Positions 1 to 6,478 of a stretch of 10,807 nt of DNA are shown piece after piece (position 1 is the stretch's first letter; the number at the start of each line of letters is the position of its first letter). Origin of the DNA: Clostridiales bacterium (GTDB lineage Bacteria > Bacillota > Clostridia > Christensenellales > UBA1242); NCBI GenBank assembly GCA_918241715.1, contig CAKJYB010000023.1, positions 1 to 10,807 of the forward strand, written 5' to 3'. The notes beneath the pieces are model-generated. The model saw nothing but the letters and a program-made list of their open reading frames with translations. It ran no database searches and was not told where the DNA came from. A program made the translations under genes and the position numbers.

Positions 1-230
1 GACAAACATAGTAGATGTGCACATTTTGCCTTTAGAGAGAAGTTGGTTGGTGAAAAACTTTGGAGATGGCATGTCGAATTACAATTGTTTCAAGTTTTGC
101 GCAATATGTCTGCGAATGACAGAACAAGGGTTGCAAAGCCAACGGGGTGTTGGGCATTTACAACTAAATTTAGGTGGTACCACGAACGCACACTTCGTCC
201 TAAAAATTGGATAGGTGTGTTTTTTGTTTT
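1..230 (+). promoter_or_regulatory. T-box riboswitch (tRNA-Tyr), leader of tyrS
   Basis: This leader senses uncharged tRNA-Tyr and controls termination ahead of tyrS. Stem I is visible. The base pairs 4-8 with 86-90. The loop-E element AGTA (10-13) lies opposite GAA (76-78), flanked by a fully paired helix of 14-20 with 69-75 (with G-U wobbles). An AGAGAG element is at 34-39. A distal hairpin forms from 40-44 with 56-60 around the GGTTGGTG loop. The triplet TAC at 80-82 sits in the specifier loop and encodes Tyr, matching the downstream gene. The T-box sequence AGGTGGTACCACG is at 172-184. Its TGGT bulge can pair with the ACCA 3' end of tRNA-Tyr, and AGG (172-174) can close with CCT (199-201) to form the antiterminator. 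The promoter and possibly the extreme 5' end lie outside the window. Confidence 0.93.
189..230 (+). terminator. T-box regulated intrinsic terminator
   Basis: CACAC (189-193) pairs with GTGTG (215-219), and an inner TCC (198-200) pairs with GGA (209-211). A U-rich tract follows (220-230, one G). The terminator shares bases 199-201 with the antiterminator helix, so the two folds exclude each other, as expected for a T-box. Uncharged tRNA-Tyr would favour read-through into tyrS. Confidence 0.85.
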
Positions 231-243
231 AAAGGAGAATAAA

Positions 244-1482
244 ATGAGCAAAATTGACAGAAATAGATTGTTTGAAACGTTGAAAGAAAGAGGATACGTT
301 TATCAAATGTCAAACGAAGAAAAGGTTAGAGAAATTTTAAACGGAAAGCCAACATGCGTTTATGTTGGAATTGATCCAACGGCAGATAGCTTGCATATTG
401 GACATTTCTTTTCGCTTATGATGATAAAGTATTTTCAAGACGCAGGACACCATGTGATTGTTCTTATTGGTGGGGCAACAGCCATGGTTGGGGACCCAAG
501 TGGAAGAACAGATATGAGAAAGATGCTTTCAAAAGAACAAGTTGAGCACAACTTGAATGAAGTTAAAGCACTCGTTGAAAGATTTGTTGACACAAAGGGA
601 GAAAACCCTGCAAAAATTGTAAGCAACGCAGAATGGTTTGCTGGATATGACTATGTGGACTTTATGAGAGATGTTGGTTGCTATTTTAACGTAAACAAAA
701 TGCTTACAAATGACGCATATGCAAGAAGACTTGAAGAGGGTGGGCTCACTTTTTTGGAAATGGGCTATATGCTTATGCAGGCATATGACTATGTTTATTT
801 AAACGAAAAGTATGGATGCGAAATGCAGGTTGGTGGCTCTGACCAATGGGGAAACATGACAGCTGGCACTGAACTTGCAAGAAAGATGAATTTTGCTGAT
901 GGAAAAGAAAGAGTTATGGAGTGTCTTACATGCCCACTTTTGACAAATTCTGAAGGACAGAAGATGGGAAAAACTGCAAAGGGTGCACTCTGGGTTGCAA
1001 GAGAGAAGACAAGTGTATATGACTTTTATCAATATTTCTACAACATTCAAGACAAAGACGTTGAGACGCTTTTGAGACTCTTTACAAGAATTCCTCTTGA
1101 TGAAATCAAAAAGCTTGTCAACACAGACATTATTGCAGCAAAAAAGAGAATGGCTTTTGAGATTACAAAACTTGTTCATGGAGAGGAAGAGGCAAGAAAT
1201 GCTGTTTCAATGGCAGAAAATTTGTTTAGTGATGGTGGAGATAATGCTCCTGTTGTTGAGATTGAAAGATCAAAATTCCCAATGAACATTTGTGATTTGT
1301 TGTTTGAAACAAAACTTGCACCATCAAAGAGTGAAGGAAGAAGACTTGTTCAGGGTGGGGCAATCACATTTAAAAATGAAAAAGTTGAAAGATTTGATTT
1401 GCAAATTTCTGCAGAAGATGTTGCTGACGGAGCACTTTTAAAGAAAGGCAAAAAGAGTTTTATTAAGGTGCAGTTGGTTTAA
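244..1482 (+). CDS. tyrS: tyrosine--tRNA ligase
   Basis: Cytosolic class I aminoacyl-tRNA synthetase that charges tRNA-Tyr, 412 aa, a normal bacterial length. The Rossmann catalytic domain carries the HIGH signature (residues 51-54), the tyrosine-binding stretch with QVGGSDQWGN near residue 200, and the KMSKS-loop equivalent KMGKT near residue 240. A C-terminal S4-like RNA-binding domain spans roughly residue 345 to the end (PSKSEGRRLVQGGAI). The start chosen is ATG 244, six bases after AAGGAG (232-237). The reading frame stays open upstream to base 43, but that part is the T-box leader and is not coding. The stop overlaps the next start by one base (TAATG), so translation is probably coupled. 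Control is by the T-box in the leader. Identity is secure. Confidence 0.97.
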   Translation: MSKIDRNRLFETLKERGYVYQMSNEEKVREILNGKPTCVYVGIDPTADSLHIGHFFSLMMIKYFQDAGHHVIVLIGGATAMVGDPSGRTDMRKMLSKEQVEHNLNEVKALVERFVDTKGENPAKIVSNAEWFAGYDYVDFMRDVGCYFNVNKMLTNDAYARRLEEGGLTFLEMGYMLMQAYDYVYLNEKYGCEMQVGGSDQWGNMTAGTELARKMNFADGKERVMECLTCPLLTNSEGQKMGKTAKGALWVAREKTSVYDFYQYFYNIQDKDVETLLRLFTRIPLDEIKKLVNTDIIAAKKRMAFEITKLVHGEEEARNAVSMAENLFSDGGDNAPVVEIERSKFPMNICDLLFETKLAPSKSEGRRLVQGGAITFKNEKVERFDLQISAEDVADGALLKKGKKSFIKVQLV

Positions 1483-1838
1483 TGACAGAACTTTTGAAGC
1501 AGATTGAATATGTTGAAAAAAAGTCAAGATTTATTGGCTATCTTTTTACATGTAAATCTGTTGAAGATGTTGAAAAATCGCTTACGGAATTAAAAAAACA
1601 GCATAAAAAGGCCACACATATTTGTTATGCATATTCACTTTCTTCTCCATTTTTGGAAAAAGCTGTTGACGATGGAGAACCCGGTGGAACGGCAGGTAGA
1701 CCAATTTTGTCCGTCATTCAAAAGAAAGGAAAGAGAGATGTTTGTGTGTTTGTTGTAAGATATTTTGGTGGAATAAAACTTGGCGCAGGTGGGCTTGTCA
1801 GAGCATACACAAAGACAACCAGTGAGGTGCTTGCATGA
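1482..1838 (+). CDS. YigZ/IMPACT-family protein, N-terminal domain only
   Basis: The 118-aa protein matches the N-terminal domain of the YigZ/YvyE/IMPACT (UPF0029) family. Conserved features are KKSRFIG near the start, the DDGEPGGTAGRPIL motif at about residues 62-75, and VVRYFGGIKLGAGGLVRAY at about 90-108. The biochemical role of bacterial members is not established. Eukaryotic IMPACT modulates GCN2 signalling, but that should not be transferred here. Typical bacterial members are about 200 aa with a second, ferredoxin-like DUF1949 domain. This one stops right after the first domain. Its stop overlaps the recX start (ATGA), and recX begins with a normal RecX N-terminus preceded by GAGGTG. 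The shortening therefore looks like a settled gene form rather than a sequencing frameshift. Second gene of the T-box operon. Confidence 0.88.
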   Translation: MTELLKQIEYVEKKSRFIGYLFTCKSVEDVEKSLTELKKQHKKATHICYAYSLSSPFLEKAVDDGEPGGTAGRPILSVIQKKGKRDVCVFVVRYFGGIKLGAGGLVRAYTKTTSEVLA

Positions 1839-2473
1839 CAATAACAAAAATCAAAAGAATTGCAAAGACAAACAGATATCATGTTTACATTGATGGAAAG
1901 TGGAATGGGATTTTTCTTGACGAAACTTTGGCAAGGCACAAGATTAAAACAGACGGAGAAATTGACGAAGAAGAGTTTAAAGAAATCAAGGCAGAAAACG
2001 ACAGAAAACTTTCTTTTGACATGGCTGTAGGTTATCTTGAAAAGTATGTTGTAAGCGAAAAGGGGCTTAGGGAGTATTTAAAGAAAAAAGGTTTTGACGA
2101 CTTGACAATCAAAAATGCCGTTGAAAAACTTAGAGAATATGGCTATGTTGACGACGAAAAGTTTGCAAAAAACTATTTTGATTCACTTTCTTCTTCGCAA
2201 GGGAAAAATGTGATTGCATCAAAACTTAGGGCAAAGGGAGTCTCAAAGGAAATTGTCGAAGATTTGATGGAAAACATTGACGAAGAAAGCCAACTTAACC
2301 AAGCTGTAAATTTGGCAAAAAAATTCCTTAAAAATCGTGAAAAATCGGCAAAAACCAAACAAAAATGCCTTGCTCATCTTATTTACAAGGGGTATGATTA
2401 TAACGTGGCACTTGAAGCGACCAAACATGCCACCGACATAACCTACGAAGGAGAAAACGATGATTGGATTTGA
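1835..2473 (+). CDS. recX: regulatory protein RecX
   Basis: A 212-aa RecX-family protein. Family members bind RecA filaments and restrain recombination and the SOS response. Visible hallmarks are an N-terminal beta-rich segment of the form ITKIKR...NRYHVYIDGKW, followed by three-helix repeats. The first holds the AVGYLEKYVVSEKGLREYLKKKG pattern (about 64-86), then LREYGYVDDEKFAKNY (about 99-114), then KLRAKGVSKEIVEDLM (about 130-145). The length is normal for Gram-positive RecX. The start ATG 1835 lies five bases after GAGGTG (1824-1829) and overlaps the previous stop by four bases. The 3' end overlaps acpS by 14 bases. No LexA-type box is recognised nearby, and the gene seems to be expressed only through the tyrS operon, which is unusual for a RecA modulator. 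Confidence 0.9.
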   Translation: MTITKIKRIAKTNRYHVYIDGKWNGIFLDETLARHKIKTDGEIDEEEFKEIKAENDRKLSFDMAVGYLEKYVVSEKGLREYLKKKGFDDLTIKNAVEKLREYGYVDDEKFAKNYFDSLSSSQGKNVIASKLRAKGVSKEIVEDLMENIDEESQLNQAVNLAKKFLKNREKSAKTKQKCLAHLIYKGYDYNVALEATKHATDITYEGENDDWI

Positions 2474-2810
2474 TTTACTTGAAACAAAAAGAATAAAAAA
2501 CGAAGACAAACTGCTTGCAAAAATTGCACTTGAAAATGAAATTGCTTACATAAACAAGTTTGCAAAGCAAAAGAAAGAAAAAACAGCAAGTCTGTGGGCT
2601 GTTAAAGAAGCCGTCTTCAAAGCTCTTGACATTTGTGAGGGGGATATTTCATATAAGGAAATAGAACTCTGCCACAAAGAGAGTGGAGCTCCTTACATCA
2701 AACTTTATGGAAAAGCGTTGAAGAGATTTAAAAATCTCAAGGCAGAAAAAATTGAGATTTCGTTGTCTCACCAAAAGAGTGTTGTCGGTGCCGTGGTTGT
2801 GATTTTGTAA
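2460..2810 (+). CDS. acpS: holo-[acyl-carrier-protein] synthase
   Basis: A 116-aa AcpS-type phosphopantetheinyl transferase. It moves the 4'-phosphopantetheine of CoA to a serine of acyl carrier protein, activating it for fatty acid synthesis. The N-terminal IGFDLLETKRI matches the family's GxDxxxxxRI motif with metal-ligand Asp5. The second motif is WAVKEAVFKAL (46-56) with Glu50. The C-terminal ISLSHQKSVVGAVVVI is the usual SLSH strand. The length is typical. The N-terminal motif is slightly shortened (MIGFD rather than the common MIxGIGxD). The start overlaps the recX reading frame by 14 bases, implying coupling. This is the last gene before a strong terminator, so it ends the tyrS operon. 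Confidence 0.93.
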   Translation: MIGFDLLETKRIKNEDKLLAKIALENEIAYINKFAKQKKEKTASLWAVKEAVFKALDICEGDISYKEIELCHKESGAPYIKLYGKALKRFKNLKAEKIEISLSHQKSVVGAVVVIL

Positions 2811-2836
2811 GAGTGTCAGTTTGGCACTCTTTTTTT
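2811..2836 (+). terminator. intrinsic terminator of the tyrS-acpS operon
   Basis: GAGTGTC (2811-2817) pairs with GGCACTC (2823-2829), 7 bp with one U-G wobble, around the loop AGTTT. Seven Ts follow (2830-2836). The hairpin begins directly after the acpS stop codon. Confidence 0.92.
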
Positions 2837-2913
2837 GTTTACAAAAGAATAAAATTTTACAACTTCTTTAAAATAGAAGAAAGTATAAAATTTGACGAAC
2901 AGGAGATAGTTTA

Positions 2914-3138
2914 GTGAGAAAAGATTTTTTAAAACTTGAAAGAAGAGCAAAAGAAATTGAAAAACAATATGGAAGTTTGGAGAATTTTGTCAAATCAACA
3001 ACAAAAGCAAAGAGCTTTCATAGAATGAGAATAGAAGGTCAAATGCCAGATTCTGTTTTGTTGGAAATGCAGGAACTGGAAAAAATTGACCTTGTTGACT
3101 TTGAAAAATTTGAGAAGGTTTATGGAGAATTTGGTTAA
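2914..3138 (+). CDS. putative antitoxin, unrecognised 74-aa partner of MazF
   Basis: I do not recognise this family from its sequence. It starts with GTG at 2914, eight bases after AGGAG (2901-2905), and its stop lies inside the first codons of mazF, the usual antitoxin-toxin layout. The protein is highly charged and looks helical. Residues 1-20 are basic with a heptad-like pattern, and residues 49-74 are strongly acidic with hydrophobic spacing (LLEMQELEKIDLVDFEKFEK). No N-terminal ribbon-helix-helix or AbrB-type fold, as expected of MazE antitoxins, is visible. There is no signal peptide or membrane segment. Inference: a MazF-neutralising protein that keeps an acidic toxin-binding tail but lacks a recognisable DNA-binding domain. 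The alternative is an unrelated small protein. The upstream 77 bases contain a TATAAA (2884-2889) but no convincing -35 box. Confidence 0.72.
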   Translation: MRKDFLKLERRAKEIEKQYGSLENFVKSTTKAKSFHRMRIEGQMPDSVLLEMQELEKIDLVDFEKFEKVYGEFG

Positions 3139-3475
3139 ACGTGGAGATATATACTTTGCCGATCTCAGTCCTGTTGTGGGGAGTGAGCAAGGGGGAGTAC
3201 GTCCTGTTTTGGTCATTCAAAATGACGTTGGAAACAAATATTCTCCAACAGTCATAGTTTCGGCAATAACAAGCCAGTTGACAAAAGCAAAACTCCCGAC
3301 ACACATCGAACTTTCTTCAGAACTTTATCATCTGCCAAAAAATTCTGTTGTGCTTTTAGAGCAAATAAGGACTTTGGACAAAAGACGCTTAAAAGAAAAA
3401 ATCACCATGGTTGATGAAAGAAAAATGAAAGAAATCAACAGGGCTCTTCTGATTTCGCTTGGTTTTGTGGGCTGA
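3122..3475 (+). CDS. mazF: MazF/NdoA-family mRNA interferase toxin
   Basis: A 117-aa PemK/MazF endoribonuclease, very close in pattern to Bacillus NdoA (EndoA). Motifs are KRGDIYFADLSPVVGSEQGG (7-26), the catalytic Arg27 in GGVRPVLVIQND, the catalytic Thr50 in SAIT, KLPTH, and SVVLLEQIRTLDKRRL near residues 80-95. The arginine and threonine correspond to R25 and T48 of the B. subtilis enzyme with a constant offset of two, so it should be active. Family members cleave single-stranded mRNA at short motifs. The start chosen is ATG 3122, 17 bases inside the upstream gene, with AGAAGG only three bases ahead. TTG 3131 is a possible alternative. The reading frame is open further upstream (to 3086), but that overlap has no homology. 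No terminator is seen before rpoZ. Confidence 0.93.
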   Translation: MENLVKRGDIYFADLSPVVGSEQGGVRPVLVIQNDVGNKYSPTVIVSAITSQLTKAKLPTHIELSSELYHLPKNSVVLLEQIRTLDKRRLKEKITMVDERKMKEINRALLISLGFVG

Positions 3476-3488
3476 TTTAAAAAAATAC

Positions 3489-3517
3489 TTTACAAATTTG
3501 AATTGGTGTGATAAAAT
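3489..3517 (+). promoter_or_regulatory. sigma-A-type promoter of rpoZ
   Basis: TTTACA (3489-3494), a 17-base spacer, then TAAAAT (3512-3517) preceded by TGA, an extended -10. The expected start is near 3524, giving a leader of about 27 bases that contains the AGGAG at 3537-3541. Confidence 0.75.
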
Positions 3518-3550
3518 AAGCAAGAATTAAGTTTTTAGGAGACAAAAATT

Positions 3551-3754
3551 ATGATGATCGAACCACCAATTGACGAACTTGAAAAGAAAGCTGGCAAAAA
3601 CAAATATGTTCTTTCAGTTTTGGCTTCAAAAAGAGCAAAAGAAATTGAAACAACAAGAAGAAGTGAACTTGCAACAGCAGACAAAAAAGCAATCAGTATT
3701 GCTCTTGACGAAATCTACAATGGAGAAATCGTTTCAAACGAGACAAATGATTGA
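3551..3754 (+). CDS. rpoZ: DNA-directed RNA polymerase subunit omega
   Basis: The 67-aa omega subunit supports assembly and stability of the beta' subunit of RNA polymerase. Matching patterns are PPIDELEKKAGKNKYVLSVLASKRAKEIE at the N-terminal half (the family's P-s-i-d-L-l-x-K-x-x-s-K-Y-x-L-v-x-x-x-a-k-R-A) and the C-terminal KKAISIALDEIYNGEI. The length is normal for Firmicutes. The start is ATG 3551, nine bases after AGGAG. A second ATG follows at 3554 and cannot be excluded. It has its own promoter and its own terminator, so it seems monocistronic. In many Firmicutes it sits between gmk and coaBC, with priA next. Here gmk and coaBC are missing and only priA follows. Confidence 0.93.
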   Translation: MMIEPPIDELEKKAGKNKYVLSVLASKRAKEIETTRRSELATADKKAISIALDEIYNGEIVSNETND

Positions 3755-3779
3755 TTTGAAATAGGGTTTGTGTTATAAT
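3751..3779 (+). promoter_or_regulatory. sigma-A-type promoter of the priA operon
   Basis: TTGATT (3751-3756), a 17-base spacer, then TATAAT (3774-3779) with an upstream TGT (extended -10). The -35 box contains the rpoZ stop codon TGA (3752-3754). Transcription should begin near 3786, inside the rpoZ terminator hairpin. Confidence 0.85.
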
Positions 3780-3810
3780 TCTACTGATATTCAGTAGAAT
3801 TTTTTATTTT
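3778..3810 (+). terminator. intrinsic terminator of rpoZ, nested in the priA promoter region
   Basis: A perfect 10-bp inverted repeat, ATTCTACTGA (3778-3787) and TCAGTAGAAT (3791-3800), with loop TAT is followed by TTTTTATTTT (3801-3810). Its left arm begins on the last two bases of the priA -10 box. A transcript starting at about 3786 lacks the left arm and so would not form this hairpin. Confidence 0.85.
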
Positions 3811-3819
3811 AAGGAAAAA

Positions 3820-5991
3820 ATGTTTGCAAAAATAATTATTGACCAAGATGCAAAAGCTCTTGACAGGGTTTTTGAATATACAATCCCTGACGATATTCAG
3901 GTGCAGGTTGGAGAACGTGTTATGGTTCCATTTGGAAAACGCACACTCCAAGGATTTATTGTTGACATAACAGATAATTGCGAATATGATGCAAGCAAAC
4001 TTAAACCAATTTCTTCCAAAATTGAAAATTTTGCTGTCATCAAGCCGGAAATGCTTAAACTCATGAAATACATGGCAGAGAAGTTGCACCTTAAACTTGC
4101 AAGCGTCTTGAGACTTTTCTTGCCAAGTGAAATGAGAACGGACAAGGTGAAAGAACTTGTTGTAAGATATGTCAAACTTGCAAACAATTTTGAAATGCCA
4201 TCAAACAGGGCAGTAAAACAGATTGAACTTGTTGATTATTTAAAAGCAAATGGTCAAAAGAAGTTTTCCGAAGTTTCAAACATGTTTGGCTACGCCACAC
4301 TTTCTGCTCTTGTAAAGAAAGGTGCCGTTGAAGTCTTTGAAGTGCAAGAAGACAGAGAACCGGAATTTGATGTTGTGAAAAACGAACACAAAAAGTTGAC
4401 AGATTTGCAACAACGTGCCGTTGACACAATTTGTGAAAACAAGACTTATCTTCTTCATGGCGTAACCGGCAGTGGAAAGACTGAAGTCTATATGAATTTG
4501 ATTGAAAGACAACTTGAAAAGGGAAAGGCGGCTGTTATGCTTGTGCCAGAAATCTCTTTGACACCACAAGTTTTGGCAAATTTTAGAGCAAGATTTGGGG
4601 ATAAAGTTGCGCTTATTCATAGTGGTCTTTCTGCCGGAGAAAGATTTGACGAATGGAAGAGAATTTTCTTTGGCAAGGCAAAGGTTGTTGTTGGGGCAAG
4701 GTCTGCAATTTTCTGTCCTATAGAAAACGTTGGAATAATCATAATTGACGAAGAGCATGAGCAAAGTTATGTTTCAGAAAGCAATCCACGTTATGATACA
4801 CACATGATTGCAGAGTTTAGAAGAGCATACAACGATTGCACTCTTGTTTTGGGAAGTGCAACACCATCAATCGAAAGTTATGCAAAGGCAATTGATGGAG
4901 AATACACTCTTGTTGAAATGCCGGTCAGAGTAAACGGAATGGAAATGCCAAAGATAATGCTTGTTGATATGCTTATGGAACTCAGGCAGGGAAACAACAG
5001 CGTGTTTTCTATTCCACTTAAATACGAACTCCAAAGCATAGTAGAGAAGAAAAAACAAGCAATGATATTTATCAACAGACGTGGGTTTTCGTCTTTCCAA
5101 AGATGCCGTCAGTGTGGTTATGTGGCAAAGTGCACAGATTGTGATGTTTCGCTTGTTTACCACAGATTTGAAAACAAACTTAAATGCCACTATTGCGGAA
5201 AGAGATTTAAAGCTCTTGACATCTGCCCAAGTTGTGGAAGCCACGACATAAAACAAGGGGCAGTGGGGACGGAAAGAGTTGTTGAAGAATTGCAAAAAAT
5301 GTTTCCGGAAGCAAAAATTTTGCGAATGGACAACGATACAACGTCAAAAAAGAATGGACATAGAGCAATTTTAAATGAGTTTAGAAATGCCAAACCAGGC
5401 ATTTTGGTTGGGACCCAAATGATTGCAAAAGGGCACGATTTTGAAGACGTTTTGCTTGTGGGAATTGTTGATGCAGACCAGAGTCTTTATCAGTCTGACT
5501 ATAGAAGCATCGAAAGGACATTCCAACTTATCACCCAAGTTTCTGGCAGGGCCGGAAGAAGCGAAAATCAAGGAAAAGTCATTTTGCAAACTTACAGCCC
5601 AAGACATTATGTGTATCGTTTTGCAACCAATTATGACTATAAAGGATTTTTCAAAAAAGAAGCAAATTTAAGAAAAGTTACAAACTTTCCTCCTTATGCC
5701 AGAATTGTCAGAATTTTGTTTACAAATCCAGACGAAAAAATTGTGGCACAAGATTGCAAAGTGTGTTATAATAAAGTGCAACAGATAAGAGATAAATATC
5801 AAAACGATTTTGTTTATCTTGATGTTATGAAAGCACCACTCAACAAAATAAAAAACCAATTTCGCTATCAAATCATGATGCGTTTTAAACTTGAAAAAGC
5901 AGACGAAATTGAAAAAGCAGTCTTTGACTGCATAGATGCAAAGTGCAAAAGTAGTGTTTTCTTTGAGATAAACCCAAACAATTTGAGTTAA
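3820..5991 (+). CDS. priA: primosomal protein N', replication restart helicase PriA
   Basis: A 723-aa superfamily 2 helicase that recognises stalled forks and D-loops and reloads the replisome. Residues 1-100 match the N-terminal 3'-end-binding domain, followed by a winged-helix region. The helicase core has Walker A GVTGSGKT (214-221), the DEEH box (310-313), GSATPS (345-350) and INRRGFSSF (418-426). Eight zinc-binding cysteines lie at about 429, 432, 438, 441, 456, 459, 469 and 472. GTERVVEEL follows, then VGTQMIAKGHDFEDV, DADQSLYQSDYR, QVSGRAGR and the late NFPPYARI motif. The length and motif set are complete. ATG 3820 follows AAGGA (3811-3815). It is the first gene of the priA-def-fmt-rlmN-rsgA operon. 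Confidence 0.97.
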   Translation: MFAKIIIDQDAKALDRVFEYTIPDDIQVQVGERVMVPFGKRTLQGFIVDITDNCEYDASKLKPISSKIENFAVIKPEMLKLMKYMAEKLHLKLASVLRLFLPSEMRTDKVKELVVRYVKLANNFEMPSNRAVKQIELVDYLKANGQKKFSEVSNMFGYATLSALVKKGAVEVFEVQEDREPEFDVVKNEHKKLTDLQQRAVDTICENKTYLLHGVTGSGKTEVYMNLIERQLEKGKAAVMLVPEISLTPQVLANFRARFGDKVALIHSGLSAGERFDEWKRIFFGKAKVVVGARSAIFCPIENVGIIIIDEEHEQSYVSESNPRYDTHMIAEFRRAYNDCTLVLGSATPSIESYAKAIDGEYTLVEMPVRVNGMEMPKIMLVDMLMELRQGNNSVFSIPLKYELQSIVEKKKQAMIFINRRGFSSFQRCRQCGYVAKCTDCDVSLVYHRFENKLKCHYCGKRFKALDICPSCGSHDIKQGAVGTERVVEELQKMFPEAKILRMDNDTTSKKNGHRAILNEFRNAKPGILVGTQMIAKGHDFEDVLLVGIVDADQSLYQSDYRSIERTFQLITQVSGRAGRSENQGKVILQTYSPRHYVYRFATNYDYKGFFKKEANLRKVTNFPPYARIVRILFTNPDEKIVAQDCKVCYNKVQQIRDKYQNDFVYLDVMKAPLNKIKNQFRYQIMMRFKLEKADEIEKAVFDCIDAKCKSSVFFEINPNNLS

Positions 5992-6001
5992 GGAGAAACA
6001 A

Positions 6002-6478
6002 ATGGCGATTAGAAACATTGTCGAAATCGGAAGCGAAGTTTTAAGAAAAAAGTCAAAGCCCGTTGTGGACTTTGATCAGTCTCTTGCTGACCTTTTGGAC
6101 GACATGAGACAGACAATGCGTGAAAGACGTGGAATGGGTATTTCTGCCGTTCAGGTTGGCGTGCTTAGACGTGCACTTTTGGTGGAATATGAAGAGGACA
6201 AGATTGTCGAAATTATAAACCCAACAATTTTGGAGTCAATGGGAAAGACGTTTGACAGCGAAGGATGCTTGAGTGTTCCTGGCTTCTACACAAAAGTTGA
6301 AAGACCACAATATGTAAAAATTGAAGCATATGACAGACACGGCAAAAAATTCTTCTTTGAAGGGGAAGATTATGTGGCAAAATGTATTTGCCACGAAATT
6401 GACCACTTAAACGGGATTTTGTTTGTAGATTATACAAAAGCAGGGCAAGAGTATAAGAAAAAGAAGGGTGTTGAATAG
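6002..6478 (+). CDS. def: peptide deformylase
   Basis: A 158-aa metallo-hydrolase that removes the formyl group from the N-terminal Met of new proteins at the ribosome exit. The three family motifs are present: motif 1 as GMGISAVQ (44-51, usually GxGLAAxQ), motif 2 EGCLS with metal ligand Cys89, and motif 3 HEIDH (131-135) with ligands His131 and His135 and catalytic Glu132. Motif 1 has Ile, Ser and Val in place of the more common Leu, Ala and Pro. Motif 3 is preceded by Cys instead of the usual Gln. All catalytic residues are kept. AAGGAG (5990-5995) overlaps the priA stop, six bases before the ATG. The stop codon directly abuts the fmt start. Confidence 0.96.
   Translation: MAIRNIVEIGSEVLRKKSKPVVDFDQSLADLLDDMRQTMRERRGMGISAVQVGVLRRALLVEYEEDKIVEIINPTILESMGKTFDSEGCLSVPGFYTKVERPQYVKIEAYDRHGKKFFFEGEDYVAKCICHEIDHLNGILFVDYTKAGQEYKKKKGVE

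Noticed and set aside
43..243. Extended N-terminus of TyrRS in the open frame upstream of 244
   Set aside because: This stretch is the T-box leader and terminator, and ATG 244 has a well-placed AAGGAG.
1482..1838. YigZ gene broken by a frameshift
   Set aside because: The downstream frame is a complete RecX with a normal N-terminus, and no DUF1949-like sequence is seen in any frame there.
2838..2891. Promoter for the antitoxin-mazF pair
   Set aside because: TATAAA (2884) and TTTACA (2856) are present but 22 bases apart, so no acceptable pair could be assigned.
2473..3754. Mycoplasma-type code with TGA as Trp
   Set aside because: TGA ends recX, mazF and rpoZ at the expected family lengths, and Trp is encoded by TGG.
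5764..5772. TGTTATAAT inside priA as an internal promoter for def-fmt
   Set aside because: The extended -10 is perfect, but the -35 position (TGGCAC near 5744) is poor, and it falls in ordinary coding sequence.
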